This document shows positions 1 to 5,739 of a stretch of 5,777 nucleotides of DNA, piece by piece. The position numbers and the translations under genes were made by a program. This DNA comes from Spirochaetia bacterium (GTDB lineage Bacteria; Spirochaetota; Spirochaetia; DTKZ01). The stretch spans positions 1 through 5,777 of the forward strand of contig JAISXE010000240.1 in the NCBI GenBank assembly GCA_031270615.1, given 5' to 3'. Each line of letters starts with the position of its first letter. Within the stretch, counting starts at the first letter, position 1. Under the pieces are notes generated by a model that saw nothing but the letters and a program-made list of their open reading frames with translations, was not told where the DNA came from and did not search any database.

Positions 1-125
1 GTATGATTGTCGGGCAGATTGGCGCCGGGTTGAGCGTTGAGGAACTGCTGAACGATTATCCCTATCTTGAGCGGGAGGATATTATGCAGGCGCTGCAATA
101 CGCCGCCGCTCTGGCCCAAGTTTAA
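1..125 (+). CDS. DUF433 family protein, C-terminal fragment (5' end outside window)
   Basis: The forty residues before the TAA at 123-125 read in the frame starting at base 3. They match the C-terminal half of the DUF433 family: a glycine-containing turn, then GLSVEELLNDYP, then YLEREDIMQALQYAAAL. This is the usual pattern of a helix, a 'DYP.L' turn and a final helix rich in Ala and Tyr. Family members are normally about 70-80 residues, so roughly half is missing to the left. The ATG at base 3 falls where the family has an internal hydrophobic residue, so I do not take it as the start. DUF433 proteins are small winged-helix-like proteins often treated as VapB-type antitoxins paired with a PIN or DUF5615 toxin. 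No partner is visible downstream, so a toxin-antitoxin role here is only inference from the family. The stop codon lies within the left arm of an inverted repeat. Confidence 0.75.
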   Translation, partial: MIVGQIGAGLSVEELLNDYPYLEREDIMQALQYAAALAQV

Positions 126-204
126 CCACGGACCACACGGACAAACACAGACAAAGGGCTGAATTGTGCGCGGGAAGTCCGTGTTTTCGGCGCGGTCAGT
201 GGTT
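124..204. repeat. Imperfect inverted repeat overlapping the DUF433 stop codon
   Basis: AACCACGGACC at 124-134 pairs with GGTCAGTGGTT at 194-204, matching at 10 of 11 positions. Inside it, CACGGAC at 136-142 pairs perfectly with GTCCGTG at 177-183. The right arm carries an extra bulge of about ten bases, and the central loop is about 34 bases. The outer arm begins within the TAA stop of the upstream gene. It could act as a 3' mRNA structure or be a decayed palindromic element. There is no T-run to make it a classical intrinsic terminator. Confidence 0.5.
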
Positions 205-283
205 TTCCGGTTTCATGCGGGCTGTGGGGCTAAAGCGCGAGGGATTGGAGGGATGCGCAAGCAGCCACGCCGCAGGGCTGGTC

Positions 284-300
284 GCAACCCTTCGGGTTGC
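284..300. repeat. Perfect 7-bp hairpin with TTC loop
   Basis: GCAACCC (284-290) and GGGTTGC (294-300) are exact inverted copies around a TTC loop. It lies in GC-rich intergenic sequence with no T-run after it. It looks like a small palindromic repeat rather than a terminator. Confidence 0.55.
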
Positions 301-356
301 TGCTCGCCCATGCATCCCGGCGGGGCCGGAGCGATAGCGGAGTCCCGGAAAGCCCG

Positions 357-383
357 GCTTTTTGCGGCTTGGCCGCAAAAAGC
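357..383. terminator. Strong 12-bp hairpin upstream of deoA, possible terminator
   Basis: GCTTTTTGCGGC (357-368) is exactly inverted by GCCGCAAAAAGC (372-383) around a three-base loop TTG, giving a perfect 12-bp stem. A T-rich stretch (CTTTTCTT, about 393-400) follows only after some ten GC-rich bases, so it departs from a textbook intrinsic terminator. It could still end transcription from the DUF433 side and insulate deoA. A similar but shorter stem with the same TTTTTGC arm occurs at 5660-5678, which suggests a recurring palindromic element as the alternative reading. Confidence 0.4.
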
Positions 384-463
384 GCGCCCGGCATCTTTTC
401 TTAGACTGTCTTAATTCTTTTTTCCCCTTCCCTCTTAACCCGGAAGATGATACTATTCAGTCC

Positions 464-1780
464 ATGCGGGCCGTGGATGTTATTGTGAAAAAACGGGACG
501 GGGGGGAACTGGGCGAGGAGGAGATTCGTTTCCTGGTCCAGGGCTATGTCGGGGGGGATATTCCAGAGTACCAGGTCGCGGCTTGGCTTATGGCGGTTTT
601 TTTTAGGGGGATGACGGGGCGCGAGACGGGTATCCTGACGCGGGAGATGATTGCTTCGGGGGAGACGCTGGACCTTTCGGGGATCGGGGGGCCGTTTGTC
701 GATAAGCATTCCACGGGCGGGGTGGGGGACAAGGTTTCGCTGATTCTTGCGCCGCTGGCGGCTTCGTTTGGGATAAGGGTTCCTATGATGAGCGGCCGCT
801 CGCTGGGGCATACCGGGGGGACGCTGGACAAGCTGGAGGCTATTCCGGGCTACGGGATAGCGCGTGATGCGGGGGAGTTCCGCAGGGTTTTGCGCGAGAC
901 GGGGTTTGTTATGGCGGGGCAGAGCGGGGAGATGGTTCCCGCGGACCGCCTTTTGTATGCTTTGCGCGATGTGACTGGCACGGTTGAGTCGGTGCCTTTG
1001 ATTACGGCGAGCATCCTGTCAAAGAAATTTGCCGAGGGGGCGCGGTCCTTTGTGTTTGACGTGAAGTGCGGGAGCGGGGCTTTTATGAAAAACCGGGGGG
1101 ACGCGGAGGCTCTTGCGGAGTCGCTTATCGGGGCCGGCCGCGGCTTGGGGCGGGATGTGGTTTGCGTTGTGACGGATATGGACGAGCCTTTGGGCCGGAT
1201 GGTGGGGAACTTCCTGGAGGCGGAGGAGAGCGCCCTGTGCCTGCGGGGGGACACCGGGGGCCGCGAGGATCTTATGGAGCTTACGATCAGGCTGGGGGCT
1301 TGGATGCTTGTGCTTGGGGGCGTTTCGCAGGGCGTGGAGGAGGCGCGGGGGTTGTGCCTCGGGATGCTTTCGGGGGGGGCGCCGTACCGGCTTTTTTTGA
1401 AAAACATCGAGGCCCAGGGCGGGGACGCCGGGGCTTTTGAAAGGGCTATCGGGAAGAGGCGCGCGCCGCTGCGCGTGGGCCTTCCGAGTCCCGCTTCCGG
1501 CTATGTGGCGGGGATCGACGCCTACAGTACCGGCATGGCGGGCGTTTGCCTCGGCGCGGGCAGGGGCAAGACCGGCGATCCTGTTTTTCCTGATGTGGGT
1601 ATCGTGTTCCACAAAAAACGGGGGGACGCCGTTTCCTGCGGCGAGGGTCTGTGCGATATTTTCGCGCGGACCGAAGAGGCCGCCCGCCTTGCCTGCGCGC
1701 GGATGGAGGGCGCTTTCCGTATCGCGGAGGCCCCGCCCCCGCCCCGGTCCATGATTATCAAGGAGTACGGCACGGTATGA
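464..1780 (+). CDS. deoA: Thymidine phosphorylase (pyrimidine-nucleoside phosphorylase family)
   Basis: This cytosolic nucleoside-salvage enzyme cleaves thymidine with phosphate to thymine and 2-deoxyribose-1-phosphate. The 438-residue product matches the usual family length of about 435. It opens with MRAVDVIVKKRDG, which aligns with family N-termini and fixes the start at 464, although no good ribosome binding site is near it (GGAAG at 442-446 is too far away). Phosphate-site residues lie in DKHSTGGVGD (80-89), and the family signature SGR..GHTGGT.DK.E spans 110-125. Base-binding Arg168, Ser183 and Lys187 occur in ALRDVTGTV and SILSKK. The C-terminal domain (about 340-430) carries the usual GIVFHKKRGD stretch. 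The residue before MSGR is Met108, as in thymidine-specific enzymes, where the broader Gram-positive PyNP has Lys; thymidine preference is therefore inferred. The stop overlaps the recJ start by ATGA. The coding strand contains several poly-G runs, including G8 at 1372-1379. Confidence 0.93.
   Translation: MRAVDVIVKKRDGGELGEEEIRFLVQGYVGGDIPEYQVAAWLMAVFFRGMTGRETGILTREMIASGETLDLSGIGGPFVDKHSTGGVGDKVSLILAPLAASFGIRVPMMSGRSLGHTGGTLDKLEAIPGYGIARDAGEFRRVLRETGFVMAGQSGEMVPADRLLYALRDVTGTVESVPLITASILSKKFAEGARSFVFDVKCGSGAFMKNRGDAEALAESLIGAGRGLGRDVVCVVTDMDEPLGRMVGNFLEAEESALCLRGDTGGREDLMELTIRLGAWMLVLGGVSQGVEEARGLCLGMLSGGAPYRLFLKNIEAQGGDAGAFERAIGKRRAPLRVGLPSPASGYVAGIDAYSTGMAGVCLGAGRGKTGDPVFPDVGIVFHKKRGDAVSCGEGLCDIFARTEEAARLACARMEGAFRIAEAPPPPRSMIIKEYGTV
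1761..1765 (+). promoter_or_regulatory. Ribosome binding site for recJ inside deoA
   Basis: AGGAG lies 11 bases before the ATG at 1777, within the last codons of deoA. It supports the 1777 start over the upstream in-frame ATG at 1651, which would add 42 residues that are only deoA sequence read in another frame. Confidence 0.6.
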
Positions 1781-3888
1781 TTTGGGAAAAAACCCCGCTC
1801 GACCAGACGAAGGTACGGAAGATCGCGGAGCGTTACGGCCTTGACCTTATTACGGCTTCGATTCTTGCCCGCAGGGGGATTGAGGATCCGCAGGAGATGC
1901 TTTTCTACCTGGAGAGCGATCCGAGGTTCCTCCACAACCCTTTCCTGTTTGTGGAAATGGAGGACGCGGTTGACCGCATCCTTGCCGCGAAGGAGGAGGG
2001 GGAGAAGGTGCTTGTTTTCGGGGACAGGGATGTTGACGGTATTACAAGCATCGCCCTTTTGGTGCGGGCTTTGGCTGCCCTGGGTATTGATGTGTCCTGG
2101 CGGCTGCCTTTGGGCGACGAGCCTTACGGGCTTACCCTTCAGGCGGTGGAAGATTTTGCGGCGCAGAACGGGACCCTCATCGTCACGGTGGACTGCGGCA
2201 TTTCCAATTTGCGGGAAATCGCCCGCGCCCTGGAACTGGGGATCGATACGGTTGTCGTTGACCACCACAACCCGCCGGAGGAGCTTCCCCGGGCCTGCGC
2301 GATCCTGAATCCCAAGGTGGAGGATTCGGGTTATCCCTTCCGCGACCTGGCGGGCTGCGGCGTGGCGGCCAAGCTGGTGTGGGCTTTGCGTTTTGCCGGG
2401 ACGGGCCTGTACAACCAGAGCTTTACCCTTCTCAATGTAAGGCCGGGAAACGATAGCTATGTCCTTGAGGCGGTGCTGATGCGCAACCTCGTCGTCATGG
2501 ACAGCATTACCGAAATCCTGAGTCCCGGCATTGTCACGGTGGAGGGGGGCCGCCTGGCGAAATTCTTCGCGGGGCACGTTCTTGTGTTCGGCGCCAAGGC
2601 CCAGAAAGAGATGCTGAGGAAGATTTTTACGCGGGCGGACATTGGCCTTTTTGATATGGCGCCGGAAATCACAAAGGTTTTCCCCGGCATCCAGGGGAAG
2701 AGCCTTCTGCGCCTGCGCGAGACATCGCGGCTGGGTCTTTTCCAGGAGGAGGCGCCCGGCGAGCTTGATGTTTTTGTCGATTTGTATACTTCCTGGGTGA
2801 TCAAGAGCAACCCGAAGCTTTCCGGCGACTACAGTGCCCTTTTCGACCTTGTGGCGCTGGGGACCATCGCGGACATGATGCCGGTGTGCAACGAGAACCG
2901 CATCATCGTGCGCAGCGGCCTTGAGGTTCTCAATTCCGCGCGGCCCCGGGACGGCATCCGCGAGCTTATGCGGCTACAGGACATCCTGGGCAAATCCCTG
3001 AGCGCCCGCGATGTTGCCTGGCAGATCAGCCCGCCTTTGAACGCCACGGGCCGCATGGGGGAGCCGGACCGGGCCGTGCGGCTCCTTTTGAGCGACAGCC
3101 AGGAGGAACGGGACACTCTGGCGCGGGGCATTGTTGACCTGAACGACCAGCGGAAAAAAATCGTGGACGATATGTGGGAGGCCATTCTTCCCGACGCGCG
3201 GGAGAGCCTTGAAGGGAACGATGGCAAATTCGTTTTGGTGTGCGATTCCCGGATCCACCGGGGCATAACGGGGCTGTTGGCCCAAAGGCTGGTTAAGTTT
3301 TTCGATGTGCCTTCCGCCGCCTGCGCCGTCCTGGACGGCAAGGTAATCGGCTCCCTGCGCAGCACCCGGGGCTACGGGGCGCTTTCCTTCCTGGAAAAAT
3401 GCGCCGATATCCTGGCCGAGTACGGCGGCCACGACTTTGCCGCGGGTTTCAATTTTTCCTCGGACAGGATTCCCGGCTTTCGGAAGAGGCTTGAGGATCT
3501 GGTGCCGGGCATTATTCTAGGCGAAAAAGACGAGGAGAAAATTTGCGTGGATGCGGAGCTTCCTCCCAAGTTTCTGAGGCCGGACGTGGAAGGGGTGCTT
3601 AAATTCTTCGCCCCCCACGGGGAGGGCAATCCGGCTTTGACGTTTATGACGGCGGGGGTCGTGGTGGAAGATATCTCCTTTATCGGAAGGGACAAGGACC
3701 ATACGCGCCTTCTGGTCCGCGCGGGGGAGCATGCCTGGCCCGCTGTTTTTTGGAATTCTGCGGAAAGGGTGGGCAGGGACTTTGACAGGAACGACAGGGT
3801 GGATATTTTGTACCAGGTGGAGAAAAATTACTTCCAGAACAAGGAAACCCTGCGGCTTGCGGTTATCGATATAAAGCGCTGCGTATGA
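1777..3888 (+). CDS. recJ: Single-stranded-DNA-specific 5'-3' exonuclease RecJ with an extra internal segment
   Basis: RecJ degrades single-stranded DNA 5' to 3' in recombination, mismatch and base-excision repair. The 703-residue product carries the DHH phosphoesterase motifs in order: I, GDRDVDG (82-88); II, VTVDCG (136-141); III, VVDHHNP (160-166); IV, DLVALGTIAD (357-366). The DHHA1 half follows with IHRGITG (493-499), GSLRS (525-529) and GGH..AAG (550-557). The OB-like region has PHGEGNPAL (613-621), and the C-terminus ends in a LAVIDIK strand. All metal-binding Asp and His residues I can identify are present, so it should be active. Two features are odd. Motif I has Arg where Tyr is common. 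Between LAGCGVAAKL (191-200) and motif IV there are over 150 residues, where E. coli RecJ as I recall it has about 35; the surplus may be a degenerate DEDD exonuclease-like fold. Start and stop overlap both neighbours by ATGA, indicating translational coupling. Confidence 0.93.
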   Translation: MIWEKTPLDQTKVRKIAERYGLDLITASILARRGIEDPQEMLFYLESDPRFLHNPFLFVEMEDAVDRILAAKEEGEKVLVFGDRDVDGITSIALLVRALAALGIDVSWRLPLGDEPYGLTLQAVEDFAAQNGTLIVTVDCGISNLREIARALELGIDTVVVDHHNPPEELPRACAILNPKVEDSGYPFRDLAGCGVAAKLVWALRFAGTGLYNQSFTLLNVRPGNDSYVLEAVLMRNLVVMDSITEILSPGIVTVEGGRLAKFFAGHVLVFGAKAQKEMLRKIFTRADIGLFDMAPEITKVFPGIQGKSLLRLRETSRLGLFQEEAPGELDVFVDLYTSWVIKSNPKLSGDYSALFDLVALGTIADMMPVCNENRIIVRSGLEVLNSARPRDGIRELMRLQDILGKSLSARDVAWQISPPLNATGRMGEPDRAVRLLLSDSQEERDTLARGIVDLNDQRKKIVDDMWEAILPDARESLEGNDGKFVLVCDSRIHRGITGLLAQRLVKFFDVPSAACAVLDGKVIGSLRSTRGYGALSFLEKCADILAEYGGHDFAAGFNFSSDRIPGFRKRLEDLVPGIILGEKDEEKICVDAELPPKFLRPDVEGVLKFFAPHGEGNPALTFMTAGVVVEDISFIGRDKDHTRLLVRAGEHAWPAVFWNSAERVGRDFDRNDRVDILYQVEKNYFQNKETLRLAVIDIKRCV

Positions 3889-4904
3889 GAAAATTTTTCC
3901 GCATCCTTGCCTTGCCGCTGTGCCTTTTTGCCGTTTTTCCCGGCAGCCTTTGCGCCGGGCCTGCGGCGGAAACCATAGTCCCGGAATCGCCCGCGAGGGC
4001 GCCGCTGGTTTTTACCGTGCCGGAATCGCTTGTCCAGGGAGACATCCTCTGCGTTCTGGCGAGATCGCCGCAGGCAAACCGCATCCGGGGAATTTTCGCG
4101 GATTTGAGCGGCGGGGACGGGAAAAAAGTCCTTTCCCTGGGCGGTTTCCTGCTTTCCCCCCGGGGGGAAGCGGCGTCCGCCCCGAATGGCGGGGGGGCCG
4201 CGCCCGAAACCGGCGAGACCTGGGCCGCCATTGGGGGGATTTCCAGCGTGCAGGCCCCCGGCGATTACAGCCTGAGCCTGCGGGCCGTCTGCGAGGGCGG
4301 GGAAGAGGAGGTTTTTTCCGCCTCCGTCAGGGTGCTGGGCAGGGATTTCCTCGGCGAGGATATCCCGCTGAACCGGGCCATGTCTTCCCTCAGGGCCGAC
4401 TCCGACCCCCGCAAGGCCGCCGAGTCGCGGGAGCTTTGGGAGCTTCTGGTAAAAACCGAAGCCTCCTCGGTGTACCACACGGGCAGGCTTTCCCCGCCCG
4501 TGGCCGGTGGGTTCCGGGAGAGCGCCTTTTTCGGCGACAGGCGGACTTTCCTGTATACGGACGGGGGAAAGGCTGCCTCCATCCACTACGGCCTTGACTA
4601 CGCCACGCCCCGGGGGACTCCGGTTTACGCCGCCGGCGCGGGAAGGGTGGTCATGGCAAAGGAGCGGGTTTTGACGGGTTTTTCGGTTGTCATCGAACAC
4701 CTGCCCGGCGTGTACAGCCTGTACTACCATCTGGACAAGATCGGGGTAAAGCCGGATCAGATCGTGAAGACCGGCGAGAAAATCGGGGAGTCCGGCTTTA
4801 CCGGCCTTGCGACCGGCCCCCACCTGCACTGGGAAGTGCGCGCCGCGGCCAACGCGGTGGAACCGAAAAACCTGCTGGAGCGGGCTTTGGTGCCGGGGGA
4901 ATAG
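3885..4904 (+). CDS. Secreted M23-family metallopeptidase (LytM/lysostaphin type)
   Basis: This is probably a zinc peptidase that cuts peptide cross-links in peptidoglycan, acting in the periplasm or at the cell surface. The 339-residue product starts MRKFFR followed by a hydrophobic stretch (7-22), a signal peptide. Cleavage is likely near 23-28. Cys23 follows GSL, which is a poor lipobox, so a lipoprotein is possible but not favoured. Residues about 40-155 are a beta-rich domain ending in a PGDYSLSLRA strand, typical of M23 proteins of this type. The catalytic domain (about 205-335) has HYGLD (zinc ligands His234 and Asp238), LYYHLD (His282) and GPHLHWEV (His313 and His315), so the full active-site set is present and activity is expected. 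The ATG overlaps the recJ stop (ATGA). I see no clear Shine-Dalgarno, so translation probably depends on coupling. The gene contains the palindrome CCCCCCGGGGGG at 4156-4167 and a G7 tract at 4191-4197. Confidence 0.9.
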   Translation: MRKFFRILALPLCLFAVFPGSLCAGPAAETIVPESPARAPLVFTVPESLVQGDILCVLARSPQANRIRGIFADLSGGDGKKVLSLGGFLLSPRGEAASAPNGGGAAPETGETWAAIGGISSVQAPGDYSLSLRAVCEGGEEEVFSASVRVLGRDFLGEDIPLNRAMSSLRADSDPRKAAESRELWELLVKTEASSVYHTGRLSPPVAGGFRESAFFGDRRTFLYTDGGKAASIHYGLDYATPRGTPVYAAGAGRVVMAKERVLTGFSVVIEHLPGVYSLYYHLDKIGVKPDQIVKTGEKIGESGFTGLATGPHLHWEVRAAANAVEPKNLLERALVPGE

Positions 4905-4931
4905 GGCTGGCTTCGATAGGGGCTTGTTGAA

Positions 4932-5081
4932 ATGAAACTGTCGTATAAAAAAATAGAATTTGCCCTGTCATTTGACGGGAAGGCAAAGTTTCCCATGCCG
5001 CCTTCGTTTGTGCTGCGCAGCGTTTTGGGCAGCCAGCTTCGCAGGATGTGCTGCGTGGCCCGCGCGGCCATGACTCAATGA
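4932..5081 (+). pseudogene. cas6: Truncated cas6: N-terminal remnant of CRISPR pre-crRNA endoribonuclease
   Basis: A 49-codon frame starts 27 bases after the peptidase stop. Its residues 1-45 resemble the N-terminus of the RAMP-fold Cas6 family: an MKLSYKKIEFALSF first strand, then PPSFVLRSVLGSQLRRMCCV, the 'LRS.LG..LRR..C' helix seen in many Cas6 proteins just before a Cys-rich 'CPL...C.Y' segment. That Cys-rich segment and the remaining 200 or so residues of a normal Cas6 are missing. The last residues (MTQ) and the TGA stop come from the first CRISPR repeat, so the gene was cut at about 5071 and joined to the array. It cannot encode a working nuclease. Cas6 normally cuts CRISPR transcripts within each repeat, so a neighbouring array is the expected context. 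The family call is by motif recall only, but the adjacent repeats support it strongly. Confidence 0.72.
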
Positions 5082-5260
5082 TATGACCTGTTTGAAAGGG
5101 ATTGTGACAAACCGGACCAACTTTGACCGTTGCCTTTCCGGTGACTCAATGATATGACCTGTTTGAAAGGGATTGTGACATGTCGAGCGGGTTTTTTGTA
5201 TCTCCTTACAAAATTAGTTTATTAGACTCAATGCTATGACCTGTTTAAAGGGATTGCGCG
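5072..5260 (+). CRISPR. Minimal decayed CRISPR array: two perfect repeats, one degenerate repeat, two spacers
   Basis: Two identical 37-base repeats lie at 5072-5108 and 5143-5179. Each begins GACTCAATGATATGACC and ends AAAGGGATTGTGAC. One flanking base on each side (T before, A after) is also shared. A third copy at 5225-5260 has A to C at position 10, loses one base in the TTTGAAA stretch, and ends in GCGCG instead of GTGAC. Spacer 1 (5109-5142) is 34 bases and spacer 2 (5180-5224) is 45. The end ATTGTGAC resembles the 8-base ATTGAAAC-type crRNA tag of type I and III systems. That tag and the decay of the last repeat suggest plus-strand transcription, with the leader end on the left. No leader is present, because truncated cas6 abuts repeat 1. 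The subtype cannot be assigned. The array is probably inactive unless read through from the operon and processed by a Cas6 encoded elsewhere. Confidence 0.82.
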
Positions 5261-5420
5261 CGAACACCATATACACCCCAGCCGCGGCCAACGCGCCCAA
5301 CTTTTTCTCTTGGCGCTTCACTCCCCACACCTCGCCCGTTCCACGGAAATCGCGTGATTTGCGGGGCTTCGCCTTATTGCGGCAACCAGGGAAATCGCGG
5401 AAGGCCAGTAAACCGCGACT

Positions 5421-5438
5421 GCGATTGCAGGCAATCGC
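5421..5438. repeat. Perfect inverted repeat, 8-bp arms
   Basis: GCGATTGC (5421-5428) and GCAATCGC (5431-5438) are exact inverted copies two bases apart, forming a short stable hairpin. It sits among smaller palindromes such as AAATC...GATTT (5347-5360) and TTGCGGCAA (5377-5385), giving a locally structured, GC-rich stretch. No T-run follows. Confidence 0.55.
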
Positions 5439-5524
5439 GCCGCATTCAGGCAAGGTGTTGTTTATCGGTAGAACCCTGGGGACTAGTGCCATATAAATAC
5501 TAAATAGATGGGTATAAACCGCGT

Positions 5525-5539
5525 AGTTTAATCTAAACT
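5525..5539. repeat. Small AT-rich hairpin
   Basis: AGTTTA (5525-5530) and TAAACT (5534-5539) pair perfectly around ATC. It is short and weak, and its function is unknown. Confidence 0.35.
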
Positions 5540-5576
5540 TGACCCACAACTTTTGGTATCTCAGGCAAGTTAAGGG

Positions 5577-5648
5577 GGGGGAGCGCCTTTTGATGTGAAA
5601 GAGTAAGCAAATTATGCTCTATAAGGGCCTTTTTTACGCTGCTCCCCC
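5577..5648. repeat. Spaced inverted repeat, GGGGGAGC / GCTCCCCC
   Basis: GGGGGAGC (5577-5584) and GCTCCCCC (5641-5648) are exact inverted copies enclosing 56 AT-rich bases, which include a T6 run (5630-5635). The left arm overlaps the G8 tract. It may be the termini of a small palindromic element or a long-loop RNA structure; neither can be shown here. Confidence 0.4.
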
Positions 5649-5659
5649 TCGCTCCAAAT

Positions 5660-5678
5660 GTTTTTGCTTCGCAAAAAC
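5660..5678. terminator. 8-bp hairpin, weak terminator candidate or palindromic repeat
   Basis: GTTTTTGC (5660-5667) pairs exactly with GCAAAAAC (5671-5678) around TTC, and GCTTTT follows. The stem is AT-rich and the T-run is short, so termination would be weak. The arms share TTTTTGC with the stem at 357-383, which makes a recurring palindromic element an equal alternative. Confidence 0.35.
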
Positions 5679-5739
5679 GCTTTTCCGCTACCCCCACTCT
5701 TTTCTCCAAAGGGCTAATTTTAGTTTTTAACTTGTTATA

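Larger units (their letters stand above)
126..463. other. Non-coding, inverted-repeat-rich intergenic region upstream of deoA
   Basis: I see no convincing gene in these 338 bases. Short open frames exist on both strands, but they are rich in Arg, Pro and Ser and have no family resemblance. The region holds a run of near-tandem units of the ACCACGGA type (126-157), an imperfect inverted repeat, two tight hairpins, and a pyrimidine-rich stretch (about 394-440) before deoA. No well-formed sigma-70 promoter is obvious. TGATACTAT at 448-456 resembles an extended -10 box, but it lies only about 8 bases from the deoA ATG and lacks a good -35. The mixture resembles repeat-derived intergenic sequence. 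Confidence 0.6.

Noticed and set aside
448..456. Extended -10-like TGATACTAT before deoA
   Set aside because: Only about 8 bases separate it from the start codon and no matching -35 is present, so it is not reported as a promoter.
362..463. Upstream in-frame extension of deoA (34 extra residues)
   Set aside because: The extension includes half of a hairpin and has no family resemblance; homologues begin at the MRAVDVIVKKRDG start at 464.
1651..1776. Upstream in-frame ATG extending recJ by 42 residues
   Set aside because: It lies wholly inside deoA and encodes out-of-frame, Arg-rich sequence. The ATG at 1777 has an AGGAG and the ATGA overlap pattern also used by the next gene.
1522..2577. 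Long minus-strand open frame of 351 codons opposite deoA and recJ
   Set aside because: It is a mirror of two well-supported plus-strand genes in GC-rich DNA; its product is His/Arg/Pro-rich with no recognisable motif.
3828..4829. Minus-strand open frame of 333 codons opposite the M23 gene
   Set aside because: It is antisense to a gene with a complete catalytic motif set, and its Gly/Arg/Pro-rich composition is typical of shadow frames.
4842..5295. 15-base identity GCCGCGGCCAACGCG at 4842-4856 and 5281-5295
   Set aside because: The flanking bases do not align at all, and the motif is simple GC-rich sequence; chance is the better explanation than duplication.
5236..5496. 86-codon plus-strand frame starting inside the third CRISPR repeat
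   Set aside because: Its start codon is repeat sequence, there is no ribosome binding site, and its Arg/Pro/Ser-rich composition follows local palindromes.
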